Positions 1-9,567 are shown, numbered from the stretch's first letter. The stretch is 63,689 nucleotides of DNA from Desulfobacteraceae bacterium (GCA_024226935.1 JAAELK010000076.1:1-63689); one strand, 5' to 3'. Notes: a model not told the origin generated them from the sequence alone. A program made the numbers and translations.

Positions 1-141
1 TCCATTCTTGTACGGCTAATACAAAAAAATAGGAAAATGGTCATGTCCACTCCTTAATTTCAAGACTTAAAATTTTCATTATAATTCAAAGGCACCGATA
101 CTTACTGTTGATGCGAAGTACGCGATATCCTGATGAACCTT
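1..141. repeat. Terminal inverted repeat, left copy
   Basis: These 141 bases are the exact reverse complement of the last 141 bases of the window. Identity stops at base 142 (c here, where the other copy would need t). The repeat carries the last codons of the truncated sensor gene on the minus strand. Beyond that gene, reading out of the window, it holds a Shine-Dalgarno-like aaggag followed by an ATG whose frame stays open to the window edge. It is therefore probably the edge of a longer repeated element. Confidence 0.95.
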
Positions 142-763
142 CTTTTTTTAAAATCGTGTCGTATGGTTTATTCAGATCCATCTTTTTTGTATAATTAACC
201 AGTGCAATCACGTGCCTGGTTACCAGGCGATGAATTATAAAGAGGATGAACATTGATACAACAAACGTCTTCATTCCCTGCGTTACGAGAATTACCAATG
301 CTCTTTCAACTATCCGCGAATATACACCTTCCAGGCTGACAATAACTCGAAGTGTTCCGATGTTTTTATTTTTGCCGGCATGATTAATAATCATTTTGAA
401 ATCACGGGCTATGGTATGCTTTGATTTATCAAATTGGCCAACCGAAAAAAGAGACAAACCTTTGTATCTAATCTCAATATATTCAACCGCTTGAATACTT
501 AAAATACTGTTGAGTTGAATCTGAATCTGATTTTTGTCAAGCGCCCACAAGCTGTTTGTAAGGCTTTCAAGATGGACCTTTTCGATTTGTTCTATTTGCG
601 TTTTGACGATACTAATATCTGCCCGATATTCAATATACAACTGAATGAGAGTAACAAATAATGTAATTATTGAACTAAACAACAGGATATAGGTCAGCTG
701 TTTTGCAGCCAGTGAGCTTTTCCAACGATTTTTCATTAAAAAATATTTCTCAAACACCGACAT
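86..763 (-). pseudogene. Truncated sensor histidine kinase (N-terminal sensor part only)
   Basis: The 225-residue product has an N-terminal membrane helix (about residues 22-45), a roughly 110-residue extracytoplasmic segment, a second membrane helix (about 160-182), and then the start of a HAMP-like segment. This is the sensor half of a membrane histidine kinase. No dimerisation/His box or ATPase domain follows. The frame runs into the 141-bp repeat after about residue 208 and stops 17 codons later. It lies 35 bp downstream of the solute-binding gene on the same strand and probably formed an operon with it, the binding protein acting as ligand-sensing partner. The break could be an insertion, an inversion or an assembly junction. 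An identity as a chemoreceptor fragment cannot be excluded. Confidence 0.7.
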
Positions 764-798
764 ATCCTTCTAATAAATTACTTTTCCGAAAATAGATT

Positions 799-1614
799 TC
801 ACTCTTCATCGTCGCAGACGCCAAAGGCAATCTTACGATAGTGCTCAACAAGCCCTTCCGCCTTAACAGCTTTGATAATTTTCACCACTTGAGGGACTAA
901 ATCCAGATGTTTCTTATGCATATACATATACAGAGGCATCGACGCCATATGACCGGCCATACGGATTTTACCATGTAAACCAAATTTCGGATCATGTAAT
1001 AGTGGCATGATGACGTCATTGTTATCAACAAATACATCGATCCTGTTGAGAGCCAATCTTTCCAATCCCTGGGAGGTGTTTGTAACATTGCTAAGATTTT
1101 TTTCTTTGACCACTTTTGTCAAATTGTCGTGGACAAGTTTTGCCCCGCGTGTGTATTCAATTAGATAATCGGTATTCCTGAGACTGTCCCACCCCTTCAA
1201 TTTTGAGATCGAGGGATCAGCCACGTAGGCAACTACATTAATCTGGTTAGTTGGTTCCTCAACTCGTATCAACTTTGGGTGTGAAAAAGCATAAGAATAA
1301 ATTCTTGCTGGTTCGCCATCAACTTTCCCCTCATCAGCTTCCTGACTCGCACGTTTTGCCGGGAAATATATCAAATCCAATTGGATATCGAGACGTCTGA
1401 ATATCTCAGAATAAATCAGCAACCAAAATTTAAATAGCGGTGAATCTGCTGGTCGCGGAGCGGCCATTATGAACTTATTCTCAGTCAGCGTGTGCTTAGC
1501 CTCCTGACTCGCTACATTTTTTGTCATTCCCTCTGGTATCAACAAAAAAACAATAGATAGTGTAATCGCTACAACCCTACTGATCCCGCGCATTTTTAAT
1601 TTAGTCAACTTCAT
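799..1614 (-). CDS. Periplasmic solute-binding protein, family 3-like
   Basis: This 271-residue secreted protein has a basic start, a hydrophobic stretch near residues 13-27 (signal peptide), and the two-lobe layout of family-3 solute-binding proteins. Features include an early APRPADSPLFKFW segment, LIYFPAKRASQEADEGKVDG, and a YTRGAKLVHDNL hinge-like region. No permease or ATPase gene is adjacent; a sensor-kinase gene follows 35 bp downstream. It is therefore more likely to present a ligand to that sensor than to feed a transporter (inference). The ligand is unknown. The C-terminus ends in an acidic CDDEE tail. Confidence 0.7.
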   Translation of the reverse strand: MKLTKLKMRGISRVVAITLSIVFLLIPEGMTKNVASQEAKHTLTENKFIMAAPRPADSPLFKFWLLIYSEIFRRLDIQLDLIYFPAKRASQEADEGKVDGEPARIYSYAFSHPKLIRVEEPTNQINVVAYVADPSISKLKGWDSLRNTDYLIEYTRGAKLVHDNLTKVVKEKNLSNVTNTSQGLERLALNRIDVFVDNNDVIMPLLHDPKFGLHGKIRMAGHMASMPLYMYMHKKHLDLVPQVVKIIKAVKAEGLVEHYRKIAFGVCDDEE

Positions 1615-2119
1615 GCTATACCTCCAGCAAAAAAACTCTTTGACTCGAATAATTCCTTTTACTATCCTTACATTGTGTAATTGAAAAAGTGTAAGTGATA
1701 GCTATTGAAGGGACATTGAAAATGTTGGATAGGCTAAAGAGCGTGGTGTAATCTTCAGTTTTTGAGGGATCAAACCAAGTTATACATACCGCCATGCATC
1801 ATGAATATCCCATTCTTAAAATAGGTATAGCCAACATCTTCAATTTAAATAAATCTTTCGTGGGGCATAGGTACTATTCTCGCCAGGCAACGCCCAAAAT
1901 CAGCGGGGCAATAACACTTGAATCACCACTGAGCAACCGGAAATACATTAATAAAACCACATCTCTACTGGATCCTGATTATTATAACACGCTTAATTTA
2001 ATACCATATTCAGCTTCTAAATTCAATTTAGATTTTCATAACAAGATCATATTAATCCGCCGATATAGCTGTTAATAAGAATGCTGACAAAAACCGTTTT
2101 TTGTTATTCCTGCATGTTC
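1615..2119. other. Gene-poor intergenic stretch
   Basis: About 505 bases without a convincing gene. A 93-codon open frame on the plus strand (1794-2075) lacks a ribosome-binding site and recognisable motifs. The stretch should contain the promoter of the solute-binding gene, but I see no clear -35/-10 pair. Confidence 0.5.
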
Positions 2120-2548
2120 TTATTTGCCATCCAAAATGTTATTTAATATTTTAGCAGCTTCTGCTACCACTCCTGCACAATGAGCGTAGTGTTCATCACT
2201 TCTCCATTCAAATTTTTTACTGATTACCTTGCAGCATGCGGATCTGAATTTATTTTTAAATTCATCATGTATACGACGAGTGATTTCAAAAATTTCCTCT
2301 ACACTGTCATCTGAAGAAGTTCTTCCTTTTAACGAACTGATAACCATAATAACCCCTGTCAGTGCTCCGCAGGAACATTTTGAACCTCCAAAACCCGCAC
2401 CGAAGGCTGTTGCCATTTTAAGAGCATTTTCATTCAAGCCTAAATCCAGATGCTCATTATATACTTTCAAAATGGCTTCGGAACAATATAACCCCCCTAA
2501 AAATTCATCCGATGCCTTTTGGGCTAGTTTATCCATTGATTCACCCAT
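2120..2548 (-). CDS. C_GCAxxG_C_C family redox protein
   Basis: About 142 residues. The cysteine pattern is typical of the C_GCAxxG_C_C family: an early YCSEAIL, then FGAGFGGSKCSCGALTG, then SACCKVI and HCAGVV near the end. The family is common in anaerobes and is thought to bind a metal or act in redox chemistry; its exact role is not established. Three in-frame ATGs occur at the start. The second (2548) is preferred because it lies 8 bases after aggag, while the first (2554) is too close to it. It is likely a single-gene unit downstream of the HDOD gene. Confidence 0.8.
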   Translation of the reverse strand: MGESMDKLAQKASDEFLGGLYCSEAILKVYNEHLDLGLNENALKMATAFGAGFGGSKCSCGALTGVIMVISSLKGRTSSDDSVEEIFEITRRIHDEFKNKFRSACCKVISKKFEWRSDEHYAHCAGVVAEAAKILNNILDGK

Positions 2549-2682
2549 GTACATCTCTCCTTTTTTTAAAAAAATGCATGCAATTTATTGCATCAAAATT
2601 TGTAAATGGAACACACGGGCTCCCGGCAAACAACACAACTGGCGAGGGGAAACTTCAGTCAATGATAACACCCGGGCTATTA

Positions 2683-3519
2683 TTATTGTTTTCCCTTTGC
2701 ATCTTCCAGGGCAATTTCAAGCAATGCCACACCGGTTTCTGGCATACCCAATATATCCGCCTCTTTGGAACCGATGATAAATGCCAGATCCTGATCAGGA
2801 TCATTTTGTTCCATTTTATCACAAACCATATTCGCCAACCTGACAGTAACAAGCAATATATCAGAAAAATCATACGTGTCGGCATGATGATCCCTTGCAA
2901 TATGACAATAATGTACCGGTAGATGCCACCGTGTTAACAATTCATATCCCTGTTGGGCATGCAGGCCGGCCAAAATTTTATCCATAAGATCCGATGTAAG
3001 ATTAAATCCCGGAATATCCAAGGTAAGCATTTTTTCCAGGGCTGAAAGCAGACATAATTTTCCCATGTCATGGAGCAAACCTGCAATGAATGCTTTGGGA
3101 AGCAACTCTTGCATTTTTAAATACCGGCAGGTCCACAAAGTCCCGATGGCACAATAAACTGAATGATCCCACAATTGCGCCTGAAGTTCTTTGACCATGG
3201 GGTTGCTGGATGAAAAATTTTGTCTGTGAATCACACGCATTATAATATTAATCAATTCATTCTGACCCAATCTCACCACGGCATCCTTGATTGTTTCCAC
3301 CTCATCCAATCCTCTATAAAAGGGAGAATTGGCAATCTTTAAAATTTCACTGGTCAGTGTCTGATCCATCAGGATAAGCTTTTTTATGGCAGTAAAATCC
3401 GGATCACTTTTTGTAATTTGATTTTGAAGTTTTATGGCCTGGGGACTTAATACAGGGTAATAATCTTCTCCGGCAATATACTCTTGAACGATATCTATTA
3501 TCTTAAGATCTTTATTCAT
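2683..3519 (-). CDS. HDOD domain signalling protein
   Basis: A 278-residue HDOD protein. The domain spans roughly residues 25-215 and shows the family's LLHDMGKL segment and the region around NSPFYRG and AVVRLGQ. HDOD proteins are non-catalytic relatives of HD phosphohydrolases found in c-di-GMP and motility signalling. It begins 5 bp after the GspE/PilB-type ATPase stop on the same strand, so the two are cotranscribed and probably functionally linked. No output domain is visible beyond HDOD. Confidence 0.85.
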   Translation of the reverse strand: MNKDLKIIDIVQEYIAGEDYYPVLSPQAIKLQNQITKSDPDFTAIKKLILMDQTLTSEILKIANSPFYRGLDEVETIKDAVVRLGQNELINIIMRVIHRQNFSSSNPMVKELQAQLWDHSVYCAIGTLWTCRYLKMQELLPKAFIAGLLHDMGKLCLLSALEKMLTLDIPGFNLTSDLMDKILAGLHAQQGYELLTRWHLPVHYCHIARDHHADTYDFSDILLVTVRLANMVCDKMEQNDPDQDLAFIIGSKEADILGMPETGVALLEIALEDAKGKQ

Positions 3520-3524
3520 AAAAT

Positions 3525-5396
3525 TTATACTCCCAGTAACCTGTTTATTTCATAAATCGGCCTTGGCGGTATCAATCTTGGCACACACCGAAAAATTTCA
3601 TCCAGGGTGGTTATCCCAATAACTGCTTTTGACACTGCATCCTCCATCAATGTGACTAAATTCGTTGTATCAATACTTATTTTCCTGATTTCATAACTGG
3701 ATTTATGGTCAAGAATAGCCTCCCTGACATACTCATTGAGAACAAGCATTTCAAAGACAGCGATCCTGCCTTTATACCCTGTATAATTGCAGGCAAAACA
3801 TCCACCACCTTTCATAAATTTATACCGACCTATATCCTGGGGAACATACCCAAGAACCTTTAATTCAAATGGAGATGGTGAATAGGGTTTTCCACAATGA
3901 TGACATATTTTTCTCAAAAGGCGCTGGGACAGAATACAAACCACGGTGGATGAGATCAAAAATGCTTCAATATCCATATTCATCAACCGGATAAGGCCAC
4001 TGATGCTGTCTTCCGTATGAAAGGAAGTCAAAACCTTATGTCCTGTAAGAGCAGCATGAACTGCCACATCGGCAGAATAATTATCCCTGATTTCACCGAT
4101 AACAATCACATCCGGATCTTGCCGAACCACATGCCTCAGGGTCTCTTCATAGGTCAAATTAATATTTGGATCAATGGAGCACTGGGTAATGCCTTCCATC
4201 ACATATTCCACAGGATCTTCCGCCGTGATAATACACAATTCCGGTTTTTTAATATAATTGAGACAACTATACAAGGTGGTTGTTTTCCCGGATCCTGTGG
4301 GACCGGTAATAATCAAAACACCACTGGGAACGCTGAGAACATCTCTCAGATAACGCTCCAATACTTTAGGCTGCATACCAATGTCTTCAATACGTATGAT
4401 CTGATCGATCCGATTCAACACCCTCAGTACAATTTTTTCGCCCAAGATGGCCACATAAACAGAGACCCTTAAATCATAGGAGTTTCCCTGGTGCTCAAAG
4501 GACATACGTCCATCTTGATGACGCCTTTTTTCTGCAATATTTGATTTGCTTAGAATTTTTACCCGGGCCGTCACCATGGAGATGGTCTCCCTGGGAAAAT
4601 TCTTATAAAGAACCAGGAGGCCGTCTATTCTAAATTTTACCTGGAGCTTATCCTTCATGGGCTCCATATGAATATCACTGGCCCCCTTGTCAATAGCAGC
4701 GCAAATCATGGAATCCACAATACCGATGGCGGTATTTTCATCAACCGTGGAACGAATTTTTATTTTGCCCGAGGCAAATTGATCCAAATAGTTTTCAATG
4801 GAGCCCGGAGCGGAAATAGCAACAATAAGGTTAGCACCATACAATTTTTGGGCACCTTTGATGGAAGCTTTATCAAAGGGATCGGCAAAAACTACAACAA
4901 CCTTGCCCTCCTCACTGCGCACGGGCAAAAAATGATTAGATCTACACCATTGGATTGGTGCCTGATCGAGAAGCTTCGTATCAAGCTCTTCAACCGAAAG
5001 ATTAACAAATGGAAACCCCAGTTGAACAGATAAAGCATCGAGAAAATCATTTTCACTCATAAACTGGTGTTCAATGATAATCTGACCAAGTTGTTTACCA
5101 GTTTGAGTTTTTTGAATATCCAGGGCTGAACGAAGCCTTTCCTGGGTAAGATGACCAAATTCTACTAAAATATCCCCAATTTTCAAGGATAGATGATTTG
5201 ATCTAAAAACCTCTTTGACCTGTTCAGAAGTTGCATATTGAAGTTCTTTAACAACATCTATAATAGTTTTTCCAGAAGAAAGTTTGGATTTCACCCTCCG
5301 GGCGATCCCGGCCCTTTCCTGGGTTAAGGTACCTATCTTTACCAGAGCCGATAATATTTGATCCGAGATCCGGTCACCACTATCACCATTGTCCAT
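3525..5396 (-). CDS. GspE/PulE/PilB-type secretion or pilus ATPase with MshEN-like N-terminus
   Basis: A 623-residue type II secretion / type IV pilus assembly ATPase. The N-terminal half (about 1-200) contains two repeated MshEN-like segments of the kind that bind c-di-GMP in MshE. The ATPase half has Walker A GPTGSGKTTT at about 365-374, an aspartate box, Walker B VIVIGEIRD at about 430 and a histidine box. Two CxxC pairs (ICHHCGKPY and CFACNYTG) form the tetracysteine zinc site of GspE. The start is ATG 5396, preceded by ggagaag. No pilin, platform or secretin genes lie nearby, so this is an orphan motor paired only with an HDOD protein. Confidence 0.85.
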   Translation of the reverse strand: MDNGDSGDRISDQILSALVKIGTLTQERAGIARRVKSKLSSGKTIIDVVKELQYATSEQVKEVFRSNHLSLKIGDILVEFGHLTQERLRSALDIQKTQTGKQLGQIIIEHQFMSENDFLDALSVQLGFPFVNLSVEELDTKLLDQAPIQWCRSNHFLPVRSEEGKVVVVFADPFDKASIKGAQKLYGANLIVAISAPGSIENYLDQFASGKIKIRSTVDENTAIGIVDSMICAAIDKGASDIHMEPMKDKLQVKFRIDGLLVLYKNFPRETISMVTARVKILSKSNIAEKRRHQDGRMSFEHQGNSYDLRVSVYVAILGEKIVLRVLNRIDQIIRIEDIGMQPKVLERYLRDVLSVPSGVLIITGPTGSGKTTTLYSCLNYIKKPELCIITAEDPVEYVMEGITQCSIDPNINLTYEETLRHVVRQDPDVIVIGEIRDNYSADVAVHAALTGHKVLTSFHTEDSISGLIRLMNMDIEAFLISSTVVCILSQRLLRKICHHCGKPYSPSPFELKVLGYVPQDIGRYKFMKGGGCFACNYTGYKGRIAVFEMLVLNEYVREAILDHKSSYEIRKISIDTTNLVTLMEDAVSKAVIGITTLDEIFRCVPRLIPPRPIYEINRLLGV

Positions 5397-5435
5397 GCTA
5401 TCTTCTCCTATTCCAAAATCTCCTGCTATCTAAAA

Positions 5436-5682
5436 CAGCTTCTTTTACCTGGAATAAATCCCGATATTCAAGGGGCTTATGAATCATACTAAAAATTTAT
5501 CTATGCCTGCCTGTACAAGCCTAAGGCCCTGAACACACCACCATGGAGATCGCCGGTGCTACATTGAATAATAATTTCCTGGGAAAGCCGTTTTTTAAAA
5601 AATCGCAGATTTGGTCAACTTATGCCTGCAATTCCATGGAAATATAGTCCCCTTTTTGCCACCTTGTGTCAAGGAATTTTCC
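5436..5682 (-). pseudogene. Decayed 3' fragment of a TIGR01212-type radical SAM gene
   Basis: This stretch aligns along its whole length, in the same orientation, with 8321-8563, the 3' end of the intact radical SAM gene. Shared runs include tttaaaaaatcgcaga-like and cccctttttgccac. I estimate about 70% identity by eye, with small indels that break the frame. The 5' two-thirds of the gene is missing. The copper ATPase gene lies between this fragment and the intact gene, so the pair forms imperfect direct repeats around it. Confidence 0.75.
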
Positions 5683-5776
5683 AGGAAAACCGGGTTATCT
5701 TCCCGCCCTCAAAGGTTTTATGTTTGTACTCATAGGGGAAAACACGGATGCTAAATTTAAGGGTAATCGGATTAAC

Positions 5777-5806
5777 TTGACAAAAAAGTCTCCCCTACCA
5801 TATAAT
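5777..5806 (+). promoter_or_regulatory. Sigma70-type promoter for the copper ATPase gene
   Basis: A perfect TTGACA (5777-5782) and a perfect TATAAT (5801-5806) are separated by 18 bases, about 87 bases upstream of the start codon. The slightly long spacer would be compatible with a MerR-type (CueR-like) activator, but I see no clear dyad in the spacer and no regulator gene nearby. Confidence 0.7.
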
Positions 5807-5892
5807 GCAATGATTCCAACTCTTTAATACTAAAACTTCAAATTATCAATCCGGCAAAAACCGGCAAAAATAATTTTTCAAAGGAGGTAATA

Positions 5893-8307
5893 ATGGATTA
5901 TATCTGCCCCATGCATTGCGAAGGCACAAAAACTTACCCCGAACCAGGTAAGTGTCCAAAATGCGGTATGAACCTGAAAGAGGAAAAAGGCCATGGACAC
6001 GGGCACGATCCAGAACACGATCCAGAACACGATCCAGAACACGATCCAGGACATGATCCAGGACATGAAGCCCGGTGCATCTGTGGTGATCAAGATTGTT
6101 CAGACACCTGTACGACCAATTGCCAATGCACCTTTCAGGAAATGAACATCAAAAAGGACGTCGATGACAATCTGAATTCCGATCAAAATGACCAATATAT
6201 CTGTTCCATGCACTGTGAAGGAGATAAAACATATCCTGAACCTGGAGATTGTCCTGTCTGCGGTATGCACCTGGAAAAAATAATTATTTTTGGAGCCGCC
6301 GGACCGACGGAGGAAAATGAAGATACAAAAGCCTATTATAAAATGCGTAACCATTTTATAATCGCCCTTATTTTTTCCCTACCCGTCCTTTTCCTCTCCA
6401 TGGGCGAACTGATCCCCGGGATCAACCAATTTATTCAGGAACTTTTTTCCAGAAAAACAAGTTTGTTCATCCAATTTGGACTCACCCTGCCCGTTATATT
6501 TTATGCAGCAGGGTTTATTTTTAAAAAAGGTTTGCTCAGCATTATTTCCCGCAATTTGAATATGTTTACCCTGATTTCAATTGGTGCCGGGGTTGCCTGG
6601 GTCTATAGTATCGTAGCCACCCTTTTTCCCGACATCTTCCCGCAAGGGTTTCGGGATCAACAGGGGTTTGCCGCTGTTTATTTTGAAGCAGCTGCTGTGA
6701 TTCTTACCCTGGTACTACTGGGACAAATGCTGGAGATGCGTGCCCATGCTAAAACAAATAATGCCATAAAAGAACTGCTGAATCTTGTGCCCACAACAGC
6801 TGTGGTAATTCGAGACGGTAAGGAACAATCCATCCCGTTACAAGATGTTATTGTAGATGACAACATCAGAGTCAAGCCCGGTGAAAAACTTCCAGTTGAC
6901 GGTATTATAGTAGAAGGTAACAGCACAGTCGATGAGTCCATGATCACAGGAGAACCTATTCCAATTGCAAAAAATATTGGCGATAAGGTGATAGGTGGAA
7001 CCATTAACGGGAACGGCAGTTTTATTTTTGCCGCCAAAAAAGTAGGCAAAAACACATTATTGGCCAGAATCATCCAGATGGTCAATGACGCTGCCCGTTC
7101 AAAGGCACCCATTCAAAAAATTGCAGATTCCGTGGCCGGATATTTTGTACCTGCTGTCATATTAATTGCCATCATCACTTTTCTGTGCTGGGGGCTTCTT
7201 TTCTCCCAATGGGACCATGGATTATTAAACTCCATTGCTGTTTTGATCATAGCCTGCCCCTGTGCCCTGGGATTAGCAACACCTGTATCCATTATGATTG
7301 GAACCGGTAAAGGAGCCAAATACGGCATTTTAATCAAGAATGCAAAAGCTGTGGAGCAAATGCGAAAAATCAACACAGTACTGGTGGATAAAACCGGCAC
7401 ACTCACCCTGGGAAAACCGACTCTTCAAGTTTATAAATCCTTTAATCAATTGAGTGATCAACAAATATTACAATTTGCCGCATCGGTGGATAACCAAAGC
7501 GAGCATCCCCTGGCAAATTCCATTGTAAAGGCCGCCGAAGAAAAAAAGATAGAATTACTGGGTACAAAGGATTTTACCTCGTTGACCGGCATGGGCGTAA
7601 CAGCAAAAATAAATGCCCAGACCATTGCTGTGGGCAATGATAAACTGATCGATCATTTCCAGGCAAAACATGACTATGACCGGCAAATGGTGGCAAAACT
7701 GCAAAACAAAGGGCAAACTGTGATGTTTGTCCTGGTAGATAAAAAGGTAGCCGGCATTGTCAGTGTAGCCGATCCCATCAAAAAAAGTACTCCTGCAGCG
7801 GTAAAAAAATTGCAGCATAATCATGTAAAGGTAATTATGCTCACCGGAGACAATAGCGTAACCGCAAAAGCTGTGGCCGACGAACTGGGACTGGATGACT
7901 ACCAGGCCCAATGTCTGCCGGAAGATAAATTTGAAAAGGTCAAAGCTTTGCAAAAAAAACAATTTTTTGTAGCAATGGCGGGAGACGGAATCAACGATGC
8001 ACCTGCTCTTGCCCAGGCGGATGTGGGAATCGCAATGGGCACCGGCACAGACGTAGCAATGGAAAGCTCCGATATAACCCTGGTCAAAGGAGACCTGGTC
8101 GGTATTGCAAGGGCAAAACAATTAAGCATTCTGGTCATGGGCAACATAAAACAAAACCTCTTTTTTGCCTTTATTTATAATGGAATCGGCATACCAATTG
8201 CCGCTCTTGGGTTATTAAACCCCATGGTGGCCGGACTTGCCATGGCTTTAAGTTCGCTCTCTGTATTGGGCAATGCGCTGAGAATACAAGGCAAAAAGCT
8301 TAACTAA
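5893..8307 (+). CDS. copA: Cu(I)/Ag(I)-type P1B ATPase with two heavy-metal-binding N-terminal domains
   Basis: An 804-residue heavy-metal-exporting P-type ATPase. Two short CPMH/CxxCGM metal-binding modules (YICPMHCEG...CPKCGM near 3-26 and YICSMHCEG...CPVCGM near 100-130) replace classical HMA domains. A histidine-rich linker separates them. The core has the actuator TGEP motif, the transmembrane CPC (C455-P-C457) typical of Cu(I)/Ag(I) pumps, the phosphorylation motif DKTGT (D499), the SEHPLA nucleotide-binding HP motif and GDGINDAP. Start ATG 5893 follows a strong aaaggaggt. It is transcribed alone from its own promoter. The direction should be export across the inner membrane. Flanking copies of radical SAM sequence suggest acquisition by recombination. 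Confidence 0.92.
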   Translation: MDYICPMHCEGTKTYPEPGKCPKCGMNLKEEKGHGHGHDPEHDPEHDPEHDPGHDPGHEARCICGDQDCSDTCTTNCQCTFQEMNIKKDVDDNLNSDQNDQYICSMHCEGDKTYPEPGDCPVCGMHLEKIIIFGAAGPTEENEDTKAYYKMRNHFIIALIFSLPVLFLSMGELIPGINQFIQELFSRKTSLFIQFGLTLPVIFYAAGFIFKKGLLSIISRNLNMFTLISIGAGVAWVYSIVATLFPDIFPQGFRDQQGFAAVYFEAAAVILTLVLLGQMLEMRAHAKTNNAIKELLNLVPTTAVVIRDGKEQSIPLQDVIVDDNIRVKPGEKLPVDGIIVEGNSTVDESMITGEPIPIAKNIGDKVIGGTINGNGSFIFAAKKVGKNTLLARIIQMVNDAARSKAPIQKIADSVAGYFVPAVILIAIITFLCWGLLFSQWDHGLLNSIAVLIIACPCALGLATPVSIMIGTGKGAKYGILIKNAKAVEQMRKINTVLVDKTGTLTLGKPTLQVYKSFNQLSDQQILQFAASVDNQSEHPLANSIVKAAEEKKIELLGTKDFTSLTGMGVTAKINAQTIAVGNDKLIDHFQAKHDYDRQMVAKLQNKGQTVMFVLVDKKVAGIVSVADPIKKSTPAAVKKLQHNHVKVIMLTGDNSVTAKAVADELGLDDYQAQCLPEDKFEKVKALQKKQFFVAMAGDGINDAPALAQADVGIAMGTGTDVAMESSDITLVKGDLVGIARAKQLSILVMGNIKQNLFFAFIYNGIGIPIAALGLLNPMVAGLAMALSSLSVLGNALRIQGKKLN
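6004..6063 (+). repeat. 12-bp tandem repeat encoding (HDPE/HDPG)5
   Basis: Five tandem 12-base units encode HDPE three times and then HDPG twice, between the two metal-binding modules of the copper ATPase. With the preceding HGHGH this makes a histidine-rich, probably metal-buffering linker. Such short in-frame repeats can expand or contract by slippage. Confidence 0.9.
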
Positions 8308-8313
8308 TTTTGA

Positions 8314-9231
8314 TTACAAACATTTTTTACCTTGGAATGAATCCCGTTGTTCAAGGGTGTTCTGGATCATATTAAAAGTTTGTCTATATTGACCTGCCCA
8401 GGCTGGAGCCCTGAGTTCATCTCCATGGGGATCTCCTGTGATACGCTGGATGATAATTTCTTTGGGAAGATGTTCTAAAAAATCGCAGACCATATCCACA
8501 TATGCCTGTTGTTCCATACAAACATAATCCCCTTTTTGCCACATCTTGTCCAGAGACGTTCCCTTTATCACATAAAGCAGATGAATTTTCACCCCATTGA
8601 TCCCCATCTCTCCAAGGACCCTGGCACTTTCCAGCATCATGGCCCTGTCTTCTCCCGGCAGCCCTAAAATAATGTGGGTACAGATGTTGATCCCACGGCT
8701 CCTGGTCATCTCCACGGCTTTGGTAAAATCCTTAAAATCATGACCCCTATTGATCAGGGACAAGGTGGTATCATGGACCGATTGAAGTCCATATTCCAAC
8801 CAGACCAGATAATCTTTTGTATAGGATTGGATCAAGGCAATTTTTTGTTCATCCACACAATCGGGCCTTGTACCGATGGCCATACCCACCATCCCATCAC
8901 AGGAAAGTGCCTCATCATACAATTTTTTCATGTGGGCGCAGGTGGTATAGGTGTTGGAATAAGACTGAAAATAGGCAAGAAACTTTTTAGCCTTATATTT
9001 TTTAATCATGCCGATTTTGCCGTTTTCAATCTGTTGGGTGATGGAAAGCCCCCGGGCAAAGGCACCGGAGCCTGATCCCTTGGAATTGCAGTAAATACAC
9101 CCGGTTTTGGAGAGGACCCCATCCCGGTTGGGACAAGATAGTCCTGCATCCACAGTAATTTTTTGCACCCTCGTTCCAAATATTTTTCTTAAATATCCAT
9201 TATAATCTGAATATCGTTTTTCTTTATCCAT
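8314..9231 (-). CDS. TIGR01212 family radical SAM protein (YhcC-like)
   Basis: A 305-residue radical SAM protein of the YhcC/TIGR01212 group. The cluster-binding cysteines lie in GLSCPNRDG and GCIYCN near residues 30-47. Further family hallmarks are AIGTRPDC, WLEYGLQS, INRGHD and HIILGLPGE. The cellular function of this family is not firmly established. The start is ATG 9231. It is convergent with the copper ATPase gene, with only 6 bp between their stops, so the two share a terminator region. A decayed copy of its 3' end lies on the far side of the copper ATPase. Confidence 0.88.
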   Translation of the reverse strand: MDKEKRYSDYNGYLRKIFGTRVQKITVDAGLSCPNRDGVLSKTGCIYCNSKGSGSGAFARGLSITQQIENGKIGMIKKYKAKKFLAYFQSYSNTYTTCAHMKKLYDEALSCDGMVGMAIGTRPDCVDEQKIALIQSYTKDYLVWLEYGLQSVHDTTLSLINRGHDFKDFTKAVEMTRSRGINICTHIILGLPGEDRAMMLESARVLGEMGINGVKIHLLYVIKGTSLDKMWQKGDYVCMEQQAYVDMVCDFLEHLPKEIIIQRITGDPHGDELRAPAWAGQYRQTFNMIQNTLEQRDSFQGKKCL

Positions 9232-9341
9232 CTATTTATCCATGTTTTTTGTTATCTAATTTCCAAAAGGCTAAAATTTATTTGCCTGATATGTATCATC
9301 ATCCCCAGGACAAATCAAAGATAGATTAATTTCCAATTTAC

Positions 9342-9370
9342 TTGACACTCTTTTTTTACTGGAGTATAAA
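9342..9370 (+). promoter_or_regulatory. Sigma70-type promoter of the Ni/Co transporter operon
   Basis: TTGACA at 9342-9347 and TATAAA at 9365-9370 with the ideal 17-base spacing. Transcription would start near 9377, giving a leader of about 190 nt before the first gene. Confidence 0.75.
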
Positions 9371-9376
9371 ATATGA

Positions 9377-9518
9377 ACATCAACTCGCAATAAGAAATTG
9401 CGCCTTTTGGGTTCCAATGAACCCATATGAATTTTAAGTACCCACAGATATTTACAATACGCCGGAAAAGCGGATAAAGGATTGAAATCCTTAACACCAT
9501 TTTTCCGGCTTTTTTTTT
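9377..9518 (+). ncRNA. Structured leader RNA with terminator; possible unassigned riboswitch
   Basis: Between the promoter and the transporter genes the transcript can form a first hairpin (9386-9402, arms CGCAAT/ATTGCG) and a second hairpin (9408-9425, arms TGGGTTC/GAACCCA). A third structure (9461-9509, arms GCCGGAAAA/TTTTCCGGC, with an internal AAGGAT/ATCCTT hairpin) is followed by nine T residues. The last is a textbook intrinsic terminator. ACCCA at 9440-9444 can compete for TGGGT of the second hairpin. I do not see the conserved boxes of cobalamin or NiCo (czcD-type) riboswitches. Likely role: attenuation of the metal transporter operon (inference). Confidence 0.55.
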
Positions 9519-9567
9519 ACGTACCAGCTAAAAAAATATTTTATAAAAAACAAAGGAATTTTTTATC

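Noticed and set aside
1794-2075. 93-codon plus-strand open frame
   Set aside because: No ribosome-binding site, no recognisable motif, and composition unlike neighbouring genes.
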